Source of the DNA: Pseudomonas saxonica
GTDB lineage: Bacteria; Pseudomonadota; Gammaproteobacteria; Pseudomonadales; Pseudomonadaceae
DNA length: 64,000 nt
Assembly: GCF_007858365.1 (NCBI RefSeq)
Contig: NZ_VFIO01000001.1
Location: 372,001-436,000 of the forward strand
Direction of reading: 5' to 3'
This document shows positions 57,901 to 64,000 of the stretch, in pieces. Below the pieces are notes generated by a model that did not search any database, was not told the origin of the DNA, and saw only the letters and a program-made list of their open reading frames with translations. How positions within the stretch are numbered: position 1 is the stretch's first letter; every line of letters begins with the position of its first letter. The position numbers and the translations under genes were made by a program.

Positions 57901-58398
57901 GTCCCTCACCAGATCACAGCGGCAGTTATAACTCTCGCCAATGTCGAGTATGACTTTACCTTGCTCATTGACCGTGCCTTTACTGGCAGTCAAATCAATA
58001 TCCATCGTCAAGGTATAGCCTTGATTCGCCGTCACCACGTAGCTATACACAACACTGCCGGGGGCTGAATTGGAACCTTTACGCACATAAGAAACAGTAC
58101 CCGAGACAATATCCAGGGTGGCAGTCACTCTAGAGTTACGCAACGACGCTGTCTCAAAGCTTAAACGAGGCTGACTCAGTATCAAACCGCTAATTTCCAG
58201 TACTTCATCGCCGTCATGGGTCACAACGGCGACGCCTGTAATACTTTTCATAAAGCTGTCGCGATTGAAACGAGTAATGTATTGCTGTTCCAGCAAGCTG
58301 TTGACCTTGGCTCGGTTCATAAAGACAACAGCATCCCAACCGAGAGTAACGGACGTGCCTGACATTTTTTGGGTTAATTCAGCCAATGAATAACTCAT
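54991..58398 (-). CDS. OrfX/P47-like (TULIP) protein with Ig-like repeats, 1135 residues
   Basis: Coding is certain; function is not known. Residues 1-525 are paralogous to the next gene upstream (60879-58492) and carry a GWDAV (20-24) with KVNSLL behind it, then PRLSFE, GEGAVVLLV, a GAVVLASRAVFDW block and LLFPEKNALQLTDARLPGDL at about 486-508. This pattern recalls the clostridial OrfX/P47 TULIP proteins, which are lipid-binding partners of toxins; the match is from memory. Three bacterial Ig-like repeats follow (about 525-780), each closing with a G-x-Y/F-T-x-P turn (GTYTAPA, AIYTPPT, GVFTAPS). A C-terminal module of about 350 residues (MPPTVYANGLQQARVVVRA, and a DDDD stretch) is not recognised. 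There is no signal peptide. It is the third gene of the four-gene minus-strand set. Confidence 0.7.
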   Translation of the reverse strand: MSYSLAELTQKMSGTSVTLGWDAVVFMNRAKVNSLLEQQYITRFNRDSFMKSITGVAVVTHDGDEVLEISGLILSQPRLSFETASLRNSRVTATLDIVSGTVSYVRKGSNSAPGSVVYSYVVTANQGYTLTMDIDLTASKGTVNEQGKVILDIGESYNCRCDLVRDKSSQELLGKFFKDLYMEQKPEDRVYELGALDLRDVDLLAPRSFMIRTMAAEPGALRNSDGYGEGAVVLLVRTKGNPKEGETPMEGSFDYLIPNDVDPTTKKAKYSGAVVLASRAVFDWYFQYPIQNMLGHGTIFERLHEGDTVAGSLKAVSGALPLPGYYHRWHNSPGLKEEVASVGEHKLPFYNPESDKALRITSTSDGALSLVWHLGTIKQPFSVRTWDFIGGAKDYDSDGEVSGDVSVLFDPVVDPADNTVLFKVRELAANFSLNYQPVIESYTNIEFHDAFYDNCIPVVQDQLNKYSNFFQDASSFYNFGIPEINALAISNLLFPEKNALQLTDARLPGDLLMVGQIDPKETTFTLSPLLPVIKAGETITFDIVQLARKSTQVNWSVRSVDGARALGTIDNGTYTAPAVHLLEGSASRNVITATYIDEMTGKEVTASALVTVVMVGVVVTPAISLIDMSEPETVALKASTLGAGSLKWTLRDDIGSLVVEGSEAIYTPPTMNMPDNTLQAVLIDVEDTITGDKALATVLFRQGFYSLDISPAIHPGLRSSNSALLKVSGDDEPATYKWEVVVGEGEVDPATGVFTAPSVISLPYSVVKITLEEEFFDNYGYSVIHLSDHARQSQWFEMDVFLFEVTEMPPTVYANGLQQARVVVRARPTDVDGKEVMLSDAEFASICLVSADEHNPLPQVGAGGVPKDGKWHYTEVADVLYDPYPRPGLASPVAVNNHSAKAVQVKEFYVQCHKIEDLRIAAMLISDSYKPFYSNSSPNDGEADKKVINLVAKEPPQGGTVGGVILTFGNPGEWPVRMEGGQDDDDLSSLDYYYLKLKIHDVQKKIKRVEFHGNTSMVKWESNTTLEDVHSITGYSFGDQKNEQGETILHYDEILLRRIDGQVQPPRLTLVNGLNVPDGQVLFSVQRREYWQYDRYMKADFDRPLDINVYDNYGNKHPVQIGFEGTNRNRLKIVG

Positions 58399-58429
58399 GG
58401 GGTATAGACCTTCAATAAAATGATAAATA

Positions 58430-58443
58430 AAGTGCCGAGCACT
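58430..58443. promoter_or_regulatory. Shared inverted-repeat motif upstream of the 1135-residue gene
   Basis: AGTGC-CGA-GCACT (58431-58443) is a perfect 5-bp inverted repeat, preceded by A. The same 14 bases with one change occur at 62791-62804, upstream of the first gene of the set. It lies 32 bp before the ATG at 58398. It is a candidate operator; no regulator is assigned. Confidence 0.45.
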
Positions 58444-58491
58444 GCCGTAGCAGACCCGCCTTTAAATTGACGACAATGAATTAGGGCGTTG

Positions 58492-60879
58492 CTAGGGACA
58501 CACATACTCTTGGGCAGCAGTCAGTATTTCCGTGTACTTAGTCAAAGGCAAAGGAACGGCGGCATAGGTATGCACATTATTTTGGGTGCCAAGCACAGTA
58601 CCGGACACCACAACAAAACTGCCCGGTACAATGACGGCAGGCTCGGTATAAATACCTGTTTTATCGTCGAATGAACCTACGCCTCCGAGCATTTTCCAGA
58701 TCACATTACTCGATTCAATTGGGCCATTTTTACCCCTGAGTTCAAATTGAACGGTCCCACTTGAAGGGTCGCTGTCCTCAGATAGCCACATCGGCGTTCC
58801 GACCCTCTGCCCGACTATTAGTACATGAATAACAGCATTAGCTGTCTTGCCATTGCGCGTTGTTTTAACTTCAAACCTGTCCATAAAAAAGGGCGTAACA
58901 GGCGTAGATAGATCACCTGCAGTGTACATACGGCTATTAGGTTTACCTGCAACTTCAGTCAGCGTTGAGCCCCACTCCGGGGTCAAATGCGTCCACTCCA
59001 AAGTGTCGTCATTTAATGACTGCGCAGAGAACTCAGTCGTGCCTCCGGGATCGCAACTGATAAACAGAGGGTTTACCGAGATCATCTCATTAGACACCGA
59101 CACCAAAGCCGAGCTTTTTACAGGCTGCCCTTTGATGTCCCCTTCTGCAGTAACAATAACAGTCAGTAATCCGTCAATCAGTTCAGCCTGAGAAGGCGCA
59201 CGGTATACACCGCTGGCGCTGATAGTGCCTACCTGCTCACTGACGCCATCCATATCACGTACTTTCCAGGTGACGTTGTCTGGCGTGGGAGTCAATCGGA
59301 ATTGCAATGCACTGCCGGCCTCGATGTTCGAATTCAATGGCGTCAATACGGCGGTTGTGCGCAGGGGATCTATTTGCCCGAATACAGCAAGATCACCGGG
59401 CACGAATGCCTCGGTCAAGTGCAAGGCATTATCGCCTGGAAAAAGAAGATTTCGCAGTACGAAAGTTTCGAGGACAGGTGTGGTGAGCGTTTTAAGAATG
59501 CCCTCTAGTACCGGTCTAAACTCATCCTTCATACGAGTGATAATTTGTAAACTCTCCCACCTCAAGTCTTCCAGAGCCTCAATGCCTGTCACAGACATCG
59601 CAAAACTGGAAGAGCTCTCATCGCGGGTAAAACTGACGCGACCGGTATCGTTGTCCAACACCACATCAAAGTTGACCGTGTACTGACAGGTGAGTTCAAG
59701 AGTGCCATAATCCCACTCTGGTTTCCACGGAGGCTGCCAGTAAACAACACGACTGAAAGGAATCGCATAAGTCTTATCCAGCACAAATTCGATTCGTTCG
59801 CCACGCCCCCTTATCGTCAATGCCGGACCACCCGCATCGACTTCAAAGGTAACGTGCAAGTTCGCTTCAAACGTAGCATCAAAATCATCACCGCGGCGTT
59901 TGTATTTATGAACAAACTTATTTCTTATGCTGCCCGCCCCCGCCTTTAAACTCCAGGCAATATCCTTACCCCCGCCATTCTCTGGTGTGTAATCCAAAAA
60001 CTCGATGCCATGACCAATATCAGCCATTGCAGGGCCGCGCATAATGACATCGAACAATACACGGCTGGACAGCAACATAGCACCTGTAAAGGTGTAACCG
60101 CATTGATCCGAAGGCAGCAGATAAATAGAGCTTTGATTTGGAAATGATGTACCGTCTGCGCCGTCTTTCAACGTAATAAACAGCATGACGGCGCCATCAC
60201 CATAATCTTCATCACCCAAGACAGAAAGATAGCTGGATTTAACCACCTTTATTTCAAAATTAATGGGTGTTAATACGCCACTTTCATAACCGTCAATCGC
60301 CCCCAAGGAAAACTTTTTTTGCTCGGAAGGCAACGTACTGAAGTACTCTTTAAAACGTCTACCCACGTCTTCCTGGGCGAGGGTACCCATTACAAAGTCA
60401 GCCATAAAAGTATCGGCATTATCAATATCAATGATGACCTCGCCTATACCATTAACATTGCCTTTGGTCAGGGGTTGATCCATCCATAAACTGGGGCCGC
60501 CAACCGGTAACACCCGGAGTATCCTGTTAATATAGGGCGGCCCTCCCAAAAATTTATCCGTGCTGACAATCATCCCTGCAATCATATTCATAGTCAGTCG
60601 GGCGCGAGGATCCTGCTGGGGGTTGGAAATCTCAAAGGAAAGCCTTGGCGCACCGAGTTTTAAATGTTGAATATGCTCTTTTTTATTTGCTTCCCCCCAG
60701 CACATCACCATCGAGAGGGGTTCAATGTAACCACCTTCAGTATCAAAGCGCTCTAGGTATCGCAGAAACAATAATTCATTGGATTTTCTCTGATCATACA
60801 GCGTTACGGCATCCCAGCCATGGGTCAGAGACTTGCCTTTCATGGCGTTGACTAATTCGACCAGCGTCATTTTACTCAT
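58492..60879 (-). CDS. OrfX/P47-like (TULIP) protein with Ig-like repeats, 795 residues
   Basis: A paralogue of the 1135-residue neighbour. The N-terminal half (1-510) shows LVELVNAMKGKSLTHGWDAV (7-26), PRLSFE, YGDGAVMLFI, GAMLLSSRVLFD and LLFPGDNALHLTEAFVPGDL (about 473-495). The same OrfX/P47-type reading applies, with the same caution. About 510-795 are three Ig-like repeats, of which the first and last close with GVYRAPS and GIYTEPA. It lacks the long C-terminal module of its paralogue and ends in Cys-Pro. No signal peptide is seen, so export would need a dedicated route or lysis. The ATG at 60879 lies 37 bp after the Ig-like gene upstream. Confidence 0.7.
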   Translation of the reverse strand: MSKMTLVELVNAMKGKSLTHGWDAVTLYDQRKSNELLFLRYLERFDTEGGYIEPLSMVMCWGEANKKEHIQHLKLGAPRLSFEISNPQQDPRARLTMNMIAGMIVSTDKFLGGPPYINRILRVLPVGGPSLWMDQPLTKGNVNGIGEVIIDIDNADTFMADFVMGTLAQEDVGRRFKEYFSTLPSEQKKFSLGAIDGYESGVLTPINFEIKVVKSSYLSVLGDEDYGDGAVMLFITLKDGADGTSFPNQSSIYLLPSDQCGYTFTGAMLLSSRVLFDVIMRGPAMADIGHGIEFLDYTPENGGGKDIAWSLKAGAGSIRNKFVHKYKRRGDDFDATFEANLHVTFEVDAGGPALTIRGRGERIEFVLDKTYAIPFSRVVYWQPPWKPEWDYGTLELTCQYTVNFDVVLDNDTGRVSFTRDESSSSFAMSVTGIEALEDLRWESLQIITRMKDEFRPVLEGILKTLTTPVLETFVLRNLLFPGDNALHLTEAFVPGDLAVFGQIDPLRTTAVLTPLNSNIEAGSALQFRLTPTPDNVTWKVRDMDGVSEQVGTISASGVYRAPSQAELIDGLLTVIVTAEGDIKGQPVKSSALVSVSNEMISVNPLFISCDPGGTTEFSAQSLNDDTLEWTHLTPEWGSTLTEVAGKPNSRMYTAGDLSTPVTPFFMDRFEVKTTRNGKTANAVIHVLIVGQRVGTPMWLSEDSDPSSGTVQFELRGKNGPIESSNVIWKMLGGVGSFDDKTGIYTEPAVIVPGSFVVVSGTVLGTQNNVHTYAAVPLPLTKYTEILTAAQEYVCP

Positions 60880-60916
60880 TATTGATTATTTCTCTTCTGG
60901 AGTTTATGACTGCCTG

Positions 60917-62704
60917 TCAGGCCAGCAGTTTTAGCTTTAACGGATTGTTAAAGAGCTGGGTTGAATACCCACCATCAAAACTGACGCTTGCACGCAACGT
61001 AAAATATCCGTTAACGGCCACCCCCTCTAGATCCGCACGCGTTAAATGACCGGCAACCCCATTGACACACTCATCTGGCAACACCTCACGAAGAGTAATA
61101 ATGTCTCGATCATCCATACCGTTGGCGGTCAACCAAAGACGCACTTTTTGTTGTGTCGAAATAAAAGGCCAAAGCCCAATGCCCAGTTGTGCGCCGTCTG
61201 CTGGAATATCCGAAAGTCGAAGCGTTGCCGGTGAGCCGATCTGAACCCCTTCGCAGGTAATTCTCGAAGTAATATTCAGCTCACGAATAAAGAGAAACAA
61301 TGAATGATCTGCCATTTGCCCAGCCACGCTGTAGGTGACTTCGACGGTTTTACCGAAGTTAGACGGCAATACAGTTGCAGGCACTTTGAACTTGGTGGGA
61401 TTAGACTGACTGGCGTCGTTAATTTCGCAAGAACCACTGGCATCAAAACCTTTGAAGTATGCCGTGACTGAATCCCCCTCACCAATGGTGGCGTCTGCAG
61501 GAATCACAATATAGGCACCGCTGTAGGCGAGCATCGGATCCAACTCGTCCCTGTTAGAATTGACGACACTGTTATCGACGGTGGGTGTAGGCAACACCAT
61601 GGGTTCACGCACGGTCAACTCTAACGGGGTCCCCGTCCCCGCACTGTCTGCACGGGCATATTGATAGCGCACGTCAATGGCACTCCCTCTGTTGGAAGAC
61701 AACCAGGACGCAGCAAGGGGCACCTCAAGCTTGCCGCTTTCAATGTTGGAAGCATCGACTTTAAGGTGAACGATTGTATTTTTTAAACGGTCGGTGCTCG
61801 AGCCTGTGCCATACACCAACACATCATCACCGACGCGTATACCCGGGTAGGGGGGTATCACTACCCGTATCCCGTCGGGAAACAGGCTTGGATTGATCTC
61901 GGTGCCCACCAGATCCCTGACACTTGGGGCTGGCAGTGCTTCAAGTAAGGGACTCTTCACCACAATGCTGCGCTCAGCAGACACGGTCTGACGCTCTTCA
62001 TCAGGTGATGCATAGGTGATCTCGTAATGCAGCCTGAAGACGCCTCCATTCAACGCCGCCAAGTTTGATTTGTATAAAGTCCAACTCAACACTTGCCCAG
62101 GATTGTTACCGGGTTCAGTGTCTGAATCGCTCAGAATATAGGCATTAATAGGTACCGATGGGCCGTCAGTTCCATCCTTTTTTACCCCTTTCCAAACGAG
62201 CTGAACCTTATCTCCGTTGGACATGGCGGCATAAGGTGCAACAGCGATAGTCATCGAGTCACCGGGTATATTGTCTATGTGGAGTTGGTTATCGTGTGAC
62301 TCTTTTACTTGGGGAGCCGACAACCGGCCGGCCTTACCGATACCAAAATGAATCCTCTTGGATTCCACCTTCGGCTCATCAGGATCGTCGGTAACACGCT
62401 GGAGATAATAAGAGTAGAAAACCTGCCCCTTGTCCAAGCTCATCAAAACGTGATTGGAAACCGGCATTACAAATCCCAATTCATACTCATGGTCGGGATC
62501 AATAGGAATAGGAATCCCCGGATAATCGACAGGGTCGCCGTTTTCCGTCACCCCGAGCCAACTTTGATACAGCTCATCCCCCAGTTGCGGGTTGTCATAT
62601 TTCGCATACGTTAACAACGGCCCACCGTTCAAGGCTTGCGGGTCAACGGTATTATTAATCAAAAGTGGAATGACTGGCCCTTGAAGAGCGTCTTCGACTG
62701 CCAT
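60917..62704 (-). CDS. Ig-like repeat protein of unknown function
   Basis: A 595-residue protein made mostly of beta-sandwich repeats. At least three units have the pattern G-D-x-V-x-x-Y-x-G ... K-F/L-x-V-P ... N-x-G-x-x-V-x-V-x-Y (for example IRVGDDVLVYGTG, IGEGDSVTAYFKGF, VPATVLPSNFGKTVEVTYSV). Repeats of this kind are common in large Pseudomonas proteins of unknown function. No signal peptide is evident. I start at the ATG at 62704 with GAGGAAAG upstream, not at a GTG 33 bases earlier. It is the first gene of the minus-strand set and is divergent from the small secreted protein gene. Confidence 0.75.
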   Translation of the reverse strand: MAVEDALQGPVIPLLINNTVDPQALNGGPLLTYAKYDNPQLGDELYQSWLGVTENGDPVDYPGIPIPIDPDHEYELGFVMPVSNHVLMSLDKGQVFYSYYLQRVTDDPDEPKVESKRIHFGIGKAGRLSAPQVKESHDNQLHIDNIPGDSMTIAVAPYAAMSNGDKVQLVWKGVKKDGTDGPSVPINAYILSDSDTEPGNNPGQVLSWTLYKSNLAALNGGVFRLHYEITYASPDEERQTVSAERSIVVKSPLLEALPAPSVRDLVGTEINPSLFPDGIRVVIPPYPGIRVGDDVLVYGTGSSTDRLKNTIVHLKVDASNIESGKLEVPLAASWLSSNRGSAIDVRYQYARADSAGTGTPLELTVREPMVLPTPTVDNSVVNSNRDELDPMLAYSGAYIVIPADATIGEGDSVTAYFKGFDASGSCEINDASQSNPTKFKVPATVLPSNFGKTVEVTYSVAGQMADHSLFLFIRELNITSRITCEGVQIGSPATLRLSDIPADGAQLGIGLWPFISTQQKVRLWLTANGMDDRDIITLREVLPDECVNGVAGHLTRADLEGVAVNGYFTLRASVSFDGGYSTQLFNNPLKLKLLA

Positions 62705-62790
62705 GACTCTTTCCTCACTTATTGTGTATGTGTGCACGTACTGTCTCTAACCGACAACGTGAATAGATCAGTATTTGTACGCCCATTTAT

Positions 62791-62816
62791 AAGTGCCGAG
62801 TACTCACAGAAGTGCC
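62791..62816. promoter_or_regulatory. Copy of the AGTGC-type motif in the divergent promoter region
   Basis: AGTGC-CGA-GTACT (62792-62804) matches the motif at 58430-58443 with one change that weakens the right half. A further AGTGCC half-site lies at 62811-62816. The site lies between the starts at 62704 (minus) and 62885 (plus), so one protein could control both directions. Confidence 0.45.
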
Positions 62817-62884
62817 AGGTTCCCACAACACCCTCGCCTGCTACAGTCTGCAATCTTGTCAATTATCTTCCGCAGGACTCACAC

Positions 62885-63427
62885 ATGAGGTTAACCATGT
62901 TGCACTTTAAAAAACCGTTCAACTCGATGTTCGTACTTATGCTAATGGCACTCACCAGCCTCAGCAGCGCAACCCCGCTTGAGACCACGAAGCAAAACAG
63001 AGGTATCATTCATTTTTTGAATGATAAATATGAAGAAAAATGCACCTTGGCAGTGCCAGAGTTCAATCAAATTTTCAACTTCGGGGCCAGCAATGAATAT
63101 TGTGAAAACAATATGGTTACCGCATTTTGGTTAGAGGACGTGCCGTCAGCCACCTTGATAAATTTTCACTCCGCTGAAAGCTGTTCCGACGGCCTATCAA
63201 AAGATAATTTTTTTATAAAATTTAAAACAGTAAAGGAGCCTACTGACTGGGGAACCCCAAATAACGTTACTACGGTTGACGGCTTGAGAAACCTCAGAGA
63301 AGGATGGCTGCTCCCCAAAAAAAATGTACGCATCGAATCCACTTTTGTGGGCGCTGACTTCAACAACAAGAGCCTGAATGAGCAACTCAGCTGCGTTTAT
63401 ATTGAGCGGTCTCAACCGGTTAACTGA
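62885..63427 (+). CDS. Small secreted cysteine-containing protein upstream of the second RHS gene
   Basis: A protein of about 180 residues with an N-terminal signal peptide (hydrophobic FVLMLMALTSLSSA, cleavage near SSA-TPLE). The mature part has four cysteines (EEKCTL, NEYCENN, AESCSDG, LSCVYIE), enough for two disulfides, and looks like a small beta-rich protein. Two starts are possible: ATG at 62885 (AGGA upstream) or ATG at 62897 (GAGG upstream); both keep the signal peptide. The gene ends 26 bp before the RHS gene. Position could suggest an immunity, inhibitor or accessory protein, but I recognise no family. Confidence 0.75.
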   Translation: MRLTMLHFKKPFNSMFVLMLMALTSLSSATPLETTKQNRGIIHFLNDKYEEKCTLAVPEFNQIFNFGASNEYCENNMVTAFWLEDVPSATLINFHSAESCSDGLSKDNFFIKFKTVKEPTDWGTPNNVTTVDGLRNLREGWLLPKKNVRIESTFVGADFNNKSLNEQLSCVYIERSQPVN

Positions 63428-63453
63428 TCATTATCCCAAGCCAGGCTTACATT

Positions 63454-64000
63454 ATGACCATTTCTGCTGCCGTCACGTCTAACGCCTTTAATTTTCTAAA
63501 CTTTATAAACAGCCAAGTTGACCCCCGAACGGGCCAATACACGTGCGCCCTTCGATTGCCCGAACTCAAAGCCAATCAATTAGCAGGCCCCACTGTTCCC
63601 TTGCACCTCAACTTCAACCCCTTGAACAACGCCGACAGCGGTTTTGGCCGAGGTTGGAACTTGCAGCTCACGCAGTTCAACCCTGCCAACGGTATATTGG
63701 CACTGCACACCGGCGAAACATTTAAAGTTAATGTTCAAGGTGCAGAAATCGTTATCCCAGAGAAAAAAATCGACTCTTTTCACTTCCATATTCTGGACAA
63801 AAATCGTTACAGAGTTGAGCATAAATCAGGCTTGGTAGAAATCCTTGAGGTCGGCCAGGGCCAATTGGCCATGCCTGTGCAAATGTTTTCACCCCAGGGC
63901 CACAGTGTTTCGCTCAACTACGAAGCCTTTGGTACTCAGCCATTGCTCAGTAGCATCAACAACGAAGACGGCTCATCCTTAATCAGTCTGCTTCGTACCC
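63454..64000 (+). CDS. Second RHS-repeat protein, 5' part (continues beyond the window)
   Basis: 182 codons are visible. The N-terminus (SNAFNFLNFINSQVDPRTGQ) is a close copy of the minus-strand RHS protein: 41 of the first 60 residues are identical, and the similarity runs on to the window edge (KSGLVEILEVGQGQLAMPVQ in both, bar one residue). No signal peptide is seen. The repeat region and any C-terminal toxin lie outside the window. The pair may arise from duplication and inversion, and the one here may be the intact copy. The ribosome site is weak (AGG at 63442-63444). Confidence 0.85.
   Translation, partial: MTISAAVTSNAFNFLNFINSQVDPRTGQYTCALRLPELKANQLAGPTVPLHLNFNPLNNADSGFGRGWNLQLTQFNPANGILALHTGETFKVNVQGAEIVIPEKKIDSFHFHILDKNRYRVEHKSGLVEILEVGQGQLAMPVQMFSPQGHSVSLNYEAFGTQPLLSSINNEDGSSLISLLRT

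Noticed and set aside
54991..62704. CRISPR or tandem DNA repeats in the Ig-like genes
   Set aside because: The repeats are divergent at sequence level and visible only as protein-domain patterns; there is no regular DNA repeat-spacer structure.

Overview
The window is a stretch of Pseudomonas chromosome. The gene order of the TCA-cycle block (gltA divergent from sdhCDAB, then sucAB-lpdG-sucCD) and the sequences of its proteins are those of Pseudomonas, and OprD- and OprB-type porins, an AaeB-like FUSC efflux set, actP with its DUF485 partner and a REP-type inverted repeat all fit. Species cannot be fixed from the sequence alone; a fluorescens/fragi-like member is my best guess. No rRNA, tRNA or CRISPR array was seen.

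Left end (1-3540): the 3' part of a very large, A+T-rich, cysteine-free gene that looks like a Pseudomonas exotoxin of the dermonecrotic (DUF6543-like) type. Then a TonB-dependent receptor (3844-5961) converging on an AI-2E family permease (5958-7040).

Hexuronate block (7274-15426, plus strand): an OprD-type porin, uronate dehydrogenase, an SMP-30 family aldarolactonase and a three-gene TRAP importer. The porin gene and the dehydrogenase operon share a 17-bp upstream sequence built around a GntR/FadR-type palindrome. A REP hairpin separates this set from an EamA permease and an aldose-1-epimerase. Together they would bring glucuronate/galacturonate across both membranes and oxidise it to the open aldarate; the later steps are not in the window. 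A remnant of an IS5-family transposase (15451-15555) marks an old insertion scar.

Minus-strand transport and dehydrogenase block (15604-23749): a FUSC/DUF1656/HlyD efflux operon, a three-subunit membrane-bound FAD sugar dehydrogenase (small subunit, GMC flavoprotein with a predicted 3Fe-4S cysteine set, triheme cytochrome c), and an OprB carbohydrate porin. A 22-bp hairpin that pairs fully only in the minus-strand RNA sits directly before the FUSC gene.

Housekeeping core (24300-45730): a dienelactone-hydrolase family protein, htpG with a sigma-32-like promoter, a small coiled-coil lipoprotein, brnQ, the complete suc and sdh genes, gltA, actP with its DUF485 partner, and a glycine betaine/choline-type binding protein. 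Then (46010-51204) a membrane GH17 glucan enzyme, a small membrane protein, a periplasmic serine hydrolase translationally coupled to mlaA, and an orphan RcsB-like response regulator.

Right end (51310-64000): an accessory locus and the most interesting part of the window. Four minus-strand genes (an Ig-like repeat protein, two paralogous proteins whose N-terminal halves resemble the clostridial OrfX/P47 TULIP family fused to Ig-like repeats, and an RHS protein lacking its usual C-terminal toxin tip) face two plus-strand genes (a small secreted cysteine-containing protein and a second, closely related RHS protein that runs off the window). A shared inverted-repeat motif lies upstream of two of the genes. 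I read this as a candidate multi-component toxin system.
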